Translations under genes and position numbers: made by a program
Part shown: one piece after another, positions 27,772-34,368 of the stretch
How positions within the stretch are numbered: the stretch's first letter is position 1
How the letters are laid out: the number at the start of each line of letters is the position of its first letter
Notes under the pieces: model-generated
Told to the model about the DNA's origin: nothing
Database searches by the model: none
Seen by the model: the letters and a program-made list of their open reading frames with translations, nothing else
Assembly: GCA_035506295.1 (NCBI GenBank)
Contig: DATJPR010000205.1
Span: 27,968 to 91,967 of the forward strand
Origin: DATJPR01 sp035506295
GTDB taxonomy: Bacteria; Bacteroidota; Ignavibacteria; UBA10030; UBA6906
Direction of reading: 5' to 3'
DNA length: 64,000 nucleotides

Positions 27772-27795
27772 CGGGCCTCCGGCTCCGGAGACCCG
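27772..27795 (-). other. Hairpin between the two pilin-like genes
   Basis: A 9-bp stem (27772-27780 with 27787-27795, one G-U pair) and 6-nt loop lie 14 bp after the first pilin stop. It has no T-run, so it is more likely an attenuator or mRNA 3'-end protector than a full terminator. Confidence 0.45.
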
Positions 27796-27808
27796 CCTTC
27801 CAGTTCAG

Positions 27809-28228
27809 TTAGTGGACGACCACAAGGCTGTCCGGCCGACCCGCGTCGCGGCAGAAGATCTGCTGCGTCACTTTGTTGCCGTCAGGGGCGGTTTCCGTCC
27901 CGATACCCTGGATCGTTACCTGGTTCGCCGTACCGGCCGTGGTAATCGTGTACGTGCCGTTCGCATTTGCACCGCCCGGCATGTTCGTCAGCTTGGAAAG
28001 ACCAGCCGCATCAGCAGTCAGTCCGACGAAGCTGTTGCCGCCACCGCCCAAAGCCGTCGGGCGACGATAGAACTGCTGCGCACGCGCAGCGAGGTTGACC
28101 AGGTCGTTCGACACCGCGTCGCGGTTCGCATTGACGGCGTTGTCCGAAAACATGGTGATACCAACGGCGACCGCAATACCGACCACGATCACGCCGAGGA
28201 TGATGAGCAGAAGTTGTTGCTGTCCCAT
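27809..28228 (-). CDS. Small pilin-like protein, candidate major pilin
   Basis: A 139-residue protein: MGQQQLLLIILGVIVVGIAV forms the hydrophobic helix, followed by an amphipathic extension (RDAVSNDLVNLAARAQQFY) and a short Gly/Thr-rich globular domain with one Cys. The start is certain: AGGAG precedes the ATG and an in-frame TAG lies four codons upstream, so the leader can only be Met-Gly. The usual KGFTLIEL is absent. A long 275-bp upstream region, candidate promoter and downstream hairpin fit a highly expressed major subunit. This role is inferred. Confidence 0.75.
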   Translation of the reverse strand: MGQQQLLLIILGVIVVGIAVAVGITMFSDNAVNANRDAVSNDLVNLAARAQQFYRRPTALGGGGNSFVGLTADAAGLSKLTNMPGGANANGTYTITTAGTANQVTIQGIGTETAPDGNKVTQQIFCRDAGRPDSLVVVH

Positions 28229-28324
28229 AACGCACTCCTATGAATTGATGATTGATGATGTTGCTGGATGTAGAGGAATATTGTTGTATTGTCGCGCTTC
28301 GCTCATGAACTCTGAAATCCATAT

Positions 28325-28340
28325 TTCAAGACCTGTGCCA
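28325..28340 (-). promoter_or_regulatory. Weak sigma-54-like promoter candidate before the pilin gene
   Basis: Minus strand TGGCAC (28340-28335), 5 nt, TTGAA (28329-28325). The -24 element is good but the -12 GC is GA. An 8-bp dyad TTCTGCGA/TCGCAGAA lies upstream at 28381-28409. It would leave a 5' UTR of about 85 nt. Confidence 0.3.
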
Positions 28341-28503
28341 CGGCCCTCGAGAATGCTGCAGGTCACACTGACCTTGAAATTTCTGCGATTCGCGTCAATA
28401 CTCGCAGAATATGTCCTCGTTGGGGGTAAATTTTTCCGATGAAGTTTTTTCTTCTCGGCGCATCCCGCCCATGCTGACATGGGAAAAGGGCTCAAGAAAA
28501 AGG

Positions 28504-30318
28504 CTAGGTCAACACCGACCAGACTTCTTCCAGCGTTGTCAAGCCTGCTTTCACTATATCTGCGGCCGCCTCGACGAGAGTGCTTCCTCCATTTGCGCGC
28601 ACGGCCGCCCGGAGTTCATCCTCCTCTGACGATCCTCCCTTGAGAATAAGCTCCTGCACCTGCGAGATCACCGGGAGGGTCTCGTGCAGCGGGACCCGGC
28701 CGTCGAACCCTTGCCGGCACTCGGAACAACCGACATTCTTGTAGAGGGGCACGCCCGGCATTTGCATTCCCAGTCGTGCAAGCCGGTCTGTTTCCGCAGT
28801 GGAGACGGTCTTGCATTTCGGACAGAGCCGGCGAACCAGGCGTTGTGCGTGGATCACCGAGAGCCCGCGAGACATCAGATACGGGTCAACGCCCATCGTC
28901 TGCAGCCAGACGACCGCGCCAGCGGTATCGCGCGCGGACATCGTGGCAAAGATCTGGCGCCCTTCAAGCGACAGGCGGAGCGCGCGGGTCGCCACGTCTC
29001 GATCCGTGAGTTCTCCAATTAACATGATGTCCGCGTCGGTCCGATCGAGCATGTCGAGCGAACCGGACTTGCTGAATTTCTGCGTCCGCCGGACGTGCGA
29101 GACGCCCTCGATCATCCACGAAGAAGCGCCCTCGAGAGCGATCGCGCGGACGTTAGCCGCCATCGCGAGACGCACGAGCATCGCGATCGTGGTCGATCTT
29201 CCCGAACCGGAAGGGCCCGTGATCAGGAACAACCCTGTGTGGCGGAAGAGATATTCACGGAAGGCGGCGGCGGAAGGTTCGGGCATGCCCAAACCCTCGA
29301 GCGAATAGAGAGCTTCGGGTTCCTGGTTCACCTCCACGACAACCGCCTCGAACTTCCCCGGATGGTCACGCAACGCCACCGGCACGGAGGTGACGCGAAG
29401 GTGCACGGACCGGCCGTCGATATTCTTGCCGATGTGACCTTCCTGTGCGGCGAGGCGTTCATACCGGTCCATCCCCGGCGTACGCGCCTTCACTGCGGCG
29501 GCAACGGCCTCCGCACGAACCTCATCGATGGACATCCAGTGCGACAACGCGCCGTTGACGCGGAATTCCACGTCGGTCCTGCGCACCGTCCTCGGGATCA
29601 AATGCACCGCTGTCGCGCCGGCCTTGATCGCTTCGTTCAGGATCTTCTCGAACAGCGGGGCGAGTTGTGCGCGCGCGATCTCGCGATCCAGGATGGCATC
29701 GAGGTCAGGCTCGATGATCTCCGGCGGGACATCGGTGATGACCTGCGCCTGCTTCTGCGGAACTTTGTCCGTGGACATCGACTTGTACAGCTCATCCCAT
29801 TCCCGTTCCTTCATGTAACAGATTTCGAATTTCTTGAAGGGGAACGTCCGGGCGACTTCCGTCACTTCCCGATCTGAAGGATTCGGCGTCACAATGACGA
29901 GCTTGTCGGCCTGGCTGTCGACGATGTCATACGGAAGGATCTTATGGCGCAACGCGATCGTCCGGACCGATTCCGGCAGCCCTCGAAGAAGCTTCATCAC
30001 ATCGGCGATGGTGAGCTTTCGGGGCGACCGGTCGTTGAGGTCGATGGTGCGGAACGCGTAGAACTGGGCGATTTGATATTGCAGCACGTCGCGGGGAACT
30101 TTGAATTCTTCCTGGAGGATCTCAGTGACGCTTCGACGGTCGGCCGGGTTCTGCTGCTTCAGAGCGATCGCTTTTTGTGCCACGTCCGCGTGAACGATGG
30201 CGTTGCGGACGAGATGGTCGAGAAACGAGGCCATGAACGGCCTGGCACCGTTTCCGCCTGTCTTCGCGCTCCGTTCGTCCACTCCCTTCCCGACTACCGA
30301 GTTATCCATATTCGGCAT
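28504..30318 (-). CDS. Degenerate PilB-like protein, predicted pseudo-ATPase
   Basis: A 604-residue paralogue of PilB with the same layout: MSHEN-like domain (about 60-170), N2 and C-terminal ATPase domains, and the zinc tetracysteine (CPKC at 499-502, later CSEC). The catalytic motifs are broken: Walker A is GPSGSGRST with Arg374 in place of Lys; the Asp-box position reads ALEGASSWM; the His box reads FATMSARD, without His; Walker B DIMLIGELTD is kept. The codon for Arg374 is AGA at 29199-29197. The frame is open throughout, so it is not a pseudogene. GGAG precedes the ATG. It may be a hexamer partner, scaffold or regulator of PilB. Confidence 0.88.
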   Translation of the reverse strand: MPNMDNSVVGKGVDERSAKTGGNGARPFMASFLDHLVRNAIVHADVAQKAIALKQQNPADRRSVTEILQEEFKVPRDVLQYQIAQFYAFRTIDLNDRSPRKLTIADVMKLLRGLPESVRTIALRHKILPYDIVDSQADKLVIVTPNPSDREVTEVARTFPFKKFEICYMKEREWDELYKSMSTDKVPQKQAQVITDVPPEIIEPDLDAILDREIARAQLAPLFEKILNEAIKAGATAVHLIPRTVRRTDVEFRVNGALSHWMSIDEVRAEAVAAAVKARTPGMDRYERLAAQEGHIGKNIDGRSVHLRVTSVPVALRDHPGKFEAVVVEVNQEPEALYSLEGLGMPEPSAAAFREYLFRHTGLFLITGPSGSGRSTTIAMLVRLAMAANVRAIALEGASSWMIEGVSHVRRTQKFSKSGSLDMLDRTDADIMLIGELTDRDVATRALRLSLEGRQIFATMSARDTAGAVVWLQTMGVDPYLMSRGLSVIHAQRLVRRLCPKCKTVSTAETDRLARLGMQMPGVPLYKNVGCSECRQGFDGRVPLHETLPVISQVQELILKGGSSEEDELRAAVRANGGSTLVEAAADIVKAGLTTLEEVWSVLT

Positions 30319-30365
30319 TCAAGTCTCCTCAAACCGCGAGGTGGTTCCAACAACGCTTGTGACTC

Positions 30366-30746
30366 TCATGTTGACTGCATCCGCGCCGTACGTTCAAGGG
30401 AGTCGAGAAGTCTGAGGATCGTGTCCACAGGCGTTGTCTTCGAGAAAAAGAAATCCTTGTCGGGTTCGACGATGAGCGAACGCGTTCGTTCGTCATCGTA
30501 CCCCGAGATAAAGATGAACGGAATGTCGGTCTTCTGACTGAATTCCCGGACGTAGCTGTGGAACCGCGCGCCATCGAGCGTGGGCATGAAGACGTCCGAC
30601 ATAATGACATCGATCTTCTCCTCCTCAAGCAGCTCGCGAGCGACTTTGCCGTCCGTCGCGACTACTACGGCATGACCGGCATCCCGCAGGACATCTCCCA
30701 TGACGTTCAGAAAGCCGCTTTCGTCATCCACCAGCAGTATTCGCAT
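30366..30746 (-). CDS. Single-domain response regulator (CheY-like)
   Basis: A 126-residue receiver domain with no output domain. The acidic pocket is D7-D8, the phosphoacceptor is D51 in VIMSDVFMP, Ser81 is the switch residue and K103 (FFSK) the conserved lysine. It is the first gene of the pilus locus, 47 bp before the degenerate PilB, which suggests phosphorylation-dependent control of pilus activity by protein contact, as for CheY- or PilG/PilH-like regulators. The cognate kinase is not adjacent; two hybrid kinases lie elsewhere in the window. Confidence 0.9.
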   Translation of the reverse strand: MRILLVDDESGFLNVMGDVLRDAGHAVVVATDGKVARELLEEEKIDVIMSDVFMPTLDGARFHSYVREFSQKTDIPFIFISGYDDERTRSLIVEPDKDFFFSKTTPVDTILRLLDSLERTARMQST

Positions 30747-31158
30747 ATGGCTCCCACCAGAGAAATGGCATATTTATGCAAAGAGAAGATGTACAAAGAG
30801 TACGCCAGCAGCGGTAAGTGGTTGAATCACAATGGGAGAAGGTGAAATCGGCGAAAAGTGGGGAAAACTGGAGGGAGACAATGTGAAACGGCCGGCCTTT
30901 TCCGCACGTGTACAAAAGTGGCCACCCGCACCGCAGGAAGCAGCGGGGTCCGGTCAGTCATTTGAAGACTCCTCTCTTTGCGAAGACACAGAGAGGGCGG
31001 ACGGAGGTGACCTTCCAACCGGTCGCCCCTTATCGAGCGGCCGGGATGGCGGTGCGGATTGATGCGACTGGAAAGAGGAACAATGAACTTTCCGCAGGCA
31101 CAGGAGGTTCTTCTGACACAAGGGTGATTGCTGAAGCGGGGAAAGAGACGATTGGCGG
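30747..31158. other. Intergenic region upstream of the pilus locus
   Basis: No supported gene. Should contain the promoter of the response regulator/pilus operon; only a poor TGGC-N7-TTGT match (30807-30793, minus strand) was seen. No tRNA terminator with a T-run was found. Confidence 0.4.
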
Positions 31159-31232
<74 letters not shown>

Positions 31233-31255
31233 TGAAAAACGGTCACAAGGGATCA

Positions 31256-31284
31256 AAGATACTCACCCGTCAATTCAATCGCAA
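31256..31284 (-). promoter_or_regulatory. Promoter of the tRNA gene
   Basis: Minus strand TTGCGA (31284-31279), 17-bp spacer, TATCTT (31261-31256); transcription would begin about 17 nt before the mature tRNA 5' end. Confidence 0.5.
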
Positions 31285-31293
31285 GTCCCCATC

Positions 31294-31322
31294 TTGACTC
31301 TCTAGGCGGCTCTTCGTATCTT
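31294..31322 (+). promoter_or_regulatory. Promoter of the zinc-ribbon/rpsU genes
   Basis: TTGACT (31294-31299), 17-bp spacer, TATCTT (31317-31322), predicting a start near 31329 and an 80-nt leader before the ATG at 31409. Confidence 0.55.
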
Positions 31323-31408
31323 AACATTCAGAAGTGCCGCTAGGCTCCCCGTTCATCCCCGGACCGGACACACCAAGGGCAGGTTTCTTCATTTTCATGG
31401 AGGTAAGG

Positions 31409-31795
31409 ATGGCAAAGGGAAAGAGTATTCTCCATCATTGTACCCATTGTGACCGAACCACAAAGATGGAGAGTGTCGGCACGGTCGAGAATCAACCATC
31501 AAAAACCTGGTATCGCTGCACGCGGTGCCGGCATGCCATGCTGATCGATCAGGAATCGCTCCAGCATGAAATCGAGGAGTCCCGCAAGAAGCTGGACCGT
31601 GCGACATGTTCGGAATACCGTCCGGACAAAACCTACAGTGTGGGAGACGCCATCTTTCACTCCGAGCTTGACGATATCGGCAAGATCGTCTCGAAGGAGC
31701 GGACGTCGGGAGGAGGCAGGGCGATTGTCGTGAAGTTTGAACGCGAAGGTGAACGGCGGCTGCTCGAAAGCGTCGCGCCGGAAAGCCTGGAATAA
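31409..31795 (+). CDS. Zinc-ribbon plus UvrD-Tudor-like domain protein
   Basis: A 128-residue protein. The ATG at 31409 follows GGAGGT; the ORF extends further upstream without support. Residues 8-45 form a zinc ribbon (HCTHCDRTTK...YRCTRCRHAM). Residues 72-125 (YSVGDAIFHSELDDIGKIVS ... ERRLLES) resemble the C-terminal Tudor-like domain of UvrD/PcrA, which binds RNA polymerase in PcrA. The two parts are joined by a helical linker. It precedes rpsU by 60 bp on the same transcript. A transcription- or translation-associated role is a guess; the domain similarity is by eye. Confidence 0.8.
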   Translation: MAKGKSILHHCTHCDRTTKMESVGTVENQPSKTWYRCTRCRHAMLIDQESLQHEIEESRKKLDRATCSEYRPDKTYSVGDAIFHSELDDIGKIVSKERTSGGGRAIVVKFEREGERRLLESVAPESLE

Positions 31796-31855
31796 GCGCG
31801 GAGCCAGACGCTGAACGAATTGCTACAATGGATTGACCGGAAGGAGGTGGATTGA

Positions 31856-32050
31856 ATGGTCGGCATCGTGGTCGCCGAGGGCGAACCCATCGATCGCGCG
31901 ATAAAGCGTTTCAAGAAAAAGTATGAGCGCTCAGGAGTCTTGAAGGAGTTCAAGAAGCGCGCCTACTTCACAAAACCTTCCGTGAAGAAGCGCATGAAGA
32001 AACTCAAAGCTATCCGTCGCGCCCAACGAACCATCGCGGAACAGATGTAA
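31856..32050 (+). CDS. rpsU: 30S ribosomal protein S21
   Basis: A 64-residue very basic protein matching bS21 in length and pattern: the N-terminal EPIDRAIKRFKKKYERSG core and a Lys/Arg-rich C-terminus (KPSVKKRMKKLKAIRRAQR). S21 sits by the anti-Shine-Dalgarno region of 16S rRNA and affects initiation. It has an excellent Shine-Dalgarno (AAGGAGGT) itself and ends at a strong terminator (32056-32090). The upstream zinc-ribbon gene is probably co-transcribed. Confidence 0.95.
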   Translation: MVGIVVAEGEPIDRAIKRFKKKYERSGVLKEFKKRAYFTKPSVKKRMKKLKAIRRAQRTIAEQM

Positions 32051-32055
32051 CAGCG

Positions 32056-32090
32056 AACGAAAAAACCCACCATCGGTGGGTTTTTTCGTT
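32056..32090. terminator. Bidirectional rho-independent terminator
   Basis: A perfect 16-bp stem (32056-32071 with 32075-32090) with a 3-nt loop has A6/T6 tracts on its flanks, so it can terminate both rpsU (+) and the convergent histone-like gene (-). Confidence 0.93.
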
Positions 32091-32100
32091 CTTCAGGAGC

Positions 32101-32319
32101 TTATTCCTTCGGCGCCGACTCTCCCGAACCCTCGGGCGTCCCTTCCATCTTCGCCTTGATTTCCTGAACTTCTTTGCGGATTTCCTGCGCCTTCCGCTTG
32201 AGCTCGTTCATGTGCTTGCGGACGCGGGTGCCCGCGGATTTGTTCCCTTTCTCATAGAACTTCGAGAAGTCCTTCTCGAACGTCACGAGAAGATCCCTCA
32301 ATTCCTGTAAGCGGTTCAT
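32101..32319 (-). CDS. Histone H1-like (Hc1 family) protein
   Basis: A 72-residue lysine-rich helical protein: LRDLLVTFEKDFSKFYEKGN followed by KSAGTRVRKHMNELKRKAQE, the pattern of Hc1-like proteins of Bacteroidota and Chlamydia, with a short acidic Pro/Gly tail. Hc1 proteins bind and compact DNA. It is convergent to rpsU, and has a strong AAGGAGGTTGC-type ribosome site. The DNA-binding role is from the family; nothing here indicates the regulation. Confidence 0.85.
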   Translation of the reverse strand: MNRLQELRDLLVTFEKDFSKFYEKGNKSAGTRVRKHMNELKRKAQEIRKEVQEIKAKMEGTPEGSGESAPKE

Positions 32320-32378
32320 TGCAACCTCCTTTGGTTGATGGGGTGGCGATTCTGTCCCTGAAATCCAGAAGGACGTCC

Positions 32379-33482
32379 CTAGTGCTTCTTTTTCTGCGCT
32401 CGAAGATACTCCAATCGCAACTTCTGTGTCAGCTCTTCCCTGCGGTCATACAAACGCCGGAGCTTCCTCGGCCTTCGTCGCCCAAGCGCATACGAGGTGA
32501 GAATCGGCATCGCGACCGTCGAGTCGAGGTAGACGACCACCGTATCGGGAAGCTGATCGGGATCGATCTTTCCCCAACTCACCGCTTCCGAGGGTGTCGC
32601 CCCCGAGAGACCACCGGTGTCAGGCCTTGCATCGGTAATTTGCAGGAAAAAGTCGTGCCCCTTTTCATCGATATTCAGCACTTCCTGAATCTGGGGTTCT
32701 GTCTGGAGCATGAAATTCTTTGGCGACCCGCCACCAAAAATGAGAACTCCGCTCTTCCCTCCGGATCTTTTCGCTTCCAGCACGATCGCAGCCGTTTCAT
32801 TCACGTCGAGCAGGACGTCAATCCTGTTTCTGAATCCGGCCAGCGCCGTTTCTGCGATGTTCATCCCGATCGAGCTATCGCCCGGGGATGACGTGTAGAC
32901 AGGCACGCCGCACCGGTACGCGGTGGCCAGAACCGAGCTGTGTCTGATGCGAAGGACCCGTTCACGTTCCGCGACGTACCGTCCAAGCCGGAAATGAAGC
33001 TCCGCGGTTCCCATCTCTCTTTGGAATTCTTCCTTCCTGAGCAAAGATCGAAAAAACTCATCCGTATCCAGGAGGACCGAATAATCGAAGAGAATGTCGT
33101 AAATTCTGATGACGCCCTGCTTCCGGAGGACCCTGTCGTCCATGAAGGGGCTTCCACGATGGAGCGAATGTCCGATGGCAAAATGCGTGTCGTGGTAGAG
33201 GTTTGCCCCCGTGCTGACGATCCAATCCACAAATCCGCTCTTCATCAGAGGAACGATGCACGAGCCGAGTCCGGCAGGAGTCAAGGCCCCGGTCAGGCTC
33301 ATGCCGATGAACACATCCCTCTCCAACATCTTCCCGGCGTAAAGCTGGCACCCTTCGCGGAGTCGCGCCGCGTTGTACGCCTGAAAATACGAATCGACAA
33401 GTGCATCAACCCGAATATTCTTCGCCATCGGCGAATGGCTGATTTCCTTGCCTCTGATGTGCGGATTCCTTGTCGATTTCAT
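32379..33482 (-). CDS. Deoxyhypusine synthase-like protein
   Basis: A 367-residue homologue of deoxyhypusine synthase. The NAD-binding core is present ([29 protein letters not shown]) and so is the catalytic lysine segment EAVSWGKI (K305), which carries the enamine intermediate in the eukaryotic enzyme. Bacteria lack eIF5A, so the real reaction may be on another protein or on polyamines (homospermidine-type chemistry). A second ATG at residue 19 is possible. It lies upstream of the Hc1-like gene on the same strand and divergent from fur. Confidence 0.9.
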   Translation of the reverse strand: MKSTRNPHIRGKEISHSPMAKNIRVDALVDSYFQAYNAARLREGCQLYAGKMLERDVFIGMSLTGALTPAGLGSCIVPLMKSGFVDWIVSTGANLYHDTHFAIGHSLHRGSPFMDDRVLRKQGVIRIYDILFDYSVLLDTDEFFRSLLRKEEFQREMGTAELHFRLGRYVAERERVLRIRHSSVLATAYRCGVPVYTSSPGDSSIGMNIAETALAGFRNRIDVLLDVNETAAIVLEAKRSGGKSGVLIFGGGSPKNFMLQTEPQIQEVLNIDEKGHDFFLQITDARPDTGGLSGATPSEAVSWGKIDPDQLPDTVVVYLDSTVAMPILTSYALGRRRPRKLRRLYDRREELTQKLRLEYLRAQKKKH

Positions 33483-33599
33483 CTACTTTCGAACTCGATT
33501 CTTGCGCTCAATCGTACACACAAAAGAACGCGAAATCTCTCCAAAAAATCAAGGTAATTCGCTCGATTCTCGCGCATCATGATACCTGCATGGCGGGTA

Positions 33600-33647
33600 T
33601 TGACATGATCGGAGGGATACCTTATATTGATTTGGACTAAATCTAAA
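33600..33647 (+). promoter_or_regulatory. fur-feo promoter with overlapping Fur box
   Basis: TTGACA (33600-33605), 17-bp spacer, TATATT (33623-33628). The dyad TTTGGA-N5-TCTAAA (33631-33647) covers the expected transcription start and matches a Fur-box-like pattern, so the operon is probably autoregulated by Fur with iron. Confidence 0.75.
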
Positions 33648-33658
33648 TAAGGAAAACG

Positions 33659-34102
33659 ATGGACGGAGAAGCTGCGCGCGATATTCTCGCGAAGTATCTC
33701 AAAAGCACTGGGAACAAGCGTGCCACTCAGGAGCGCAATGCCATCCTTGATGCGGTCATGGCAACGCAGGGACATTTCGATGCGGAAGGTCTTTTCTATC
33801 GTCTCGTCTCCAACGGGGTCAAGGTGAGTCGCGCCACCGTCTATAACACCCTGGATCTTCTTCAGGATTGCGGTCTCGTCTCAAAATACCGTTTTACCGA
33901 AAACAGTTCCCGCTACGAGCGATCGTTCGGCCGACCGCATCACCATCATATGATTTGCCTGGAATGCGGCGACATCATCGAATTTGTGAATGAGCGGCTG
34001 GAGCGGATTCAAAACGAGGTTTGCACGGAGAAGAATTTCGCCGCGCAGAGTTCCACGGTCCAGATCTTCGGCCTCTGTGCGCGGTGCAAGAAAAAGGAAT
34101 AG
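33659..34102 (+). CDS. fur: Fur-family transcriptional regulator
   Basis: A 147-residue Fur-family repressor. The winged-helix domain is at residues 1-85 (SRATVYNTLDLLQDCGLV), followed by the metal site RPHHHHMICLECG and structural zinc cysteines C100/C103 and C140/C143. AAGGA precedes the ATG. It heads a ferrous iron uptake operon and its promoter holds a candidate Fur box, which favours Fur over PerR or Zur; the sequence alone does not exclude those. Confidence 0.9.
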   Translation: MDGEAARDILAKYLKSTGNKRATQERNAILDAVMATQGHFDAEGLFYRLVSNGVKVSRATVYNTLDLLQDCGLVSKYRFTENSSRYERSFGRPHHHHMICLECGDIIEFVNERLERIQNEVCTEKNFAAQSSTVQIFGLCARCKKKE

Positions 34103-34107
34103 TCTTC

Positions 34108-34368
34108 ATGGAGTTCAGCGATCAATGTTCAACGCTCGGTGAGGTCCCGATCGGCTGTGATGTTATCGTCAAAAGGCTTCGGCATAGCGTGCCGGGGGTC
34201 TCGACGCGATTGAGGGAACTCGGCATTTGCGAGAATGCAACCATTCTCCCGTTGCTCCGCGCAAACGGGAACATGATTTGCGTGGTCAATAATATGCGGA
34301 TCGGGATCGACGAATCGCTGGCACGCGCGATTCTTGTCACCCCGCGTCTTCACCACGTGTCTGCATGA
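34108..34368 (+). CDS. feoA: Ferrous iron transport protein A
   Basis: An 86-residue SH3-fold FeoA protein: TLGEVPIGCDVIVKRL, LRELGICENATI and a final beta strand RIGIDESLARAILV. FeoA is a cytoplasmic accessory of FeoB. The start at 34108 lies 5 bp after fur; the stop overlaps the feoB start as ATGA, implying coupling. An earlier in-frame ATG inside fur is disregarded. Confidence 0.92.
   Translation: MEFSDQCSTLGEVPIGCDVIVKRLRHSVPGVSTRLRELGICENATILPLLRANGNMICVVNNMRIGIDESLARAILVTPRLHHVSA

Noticed and set aside
30832..31062. Short plus-strand ORF in the 30.7-31.1 kb gap
   Set aside because: Low-complexity translation, no start signal or conserved pattern.
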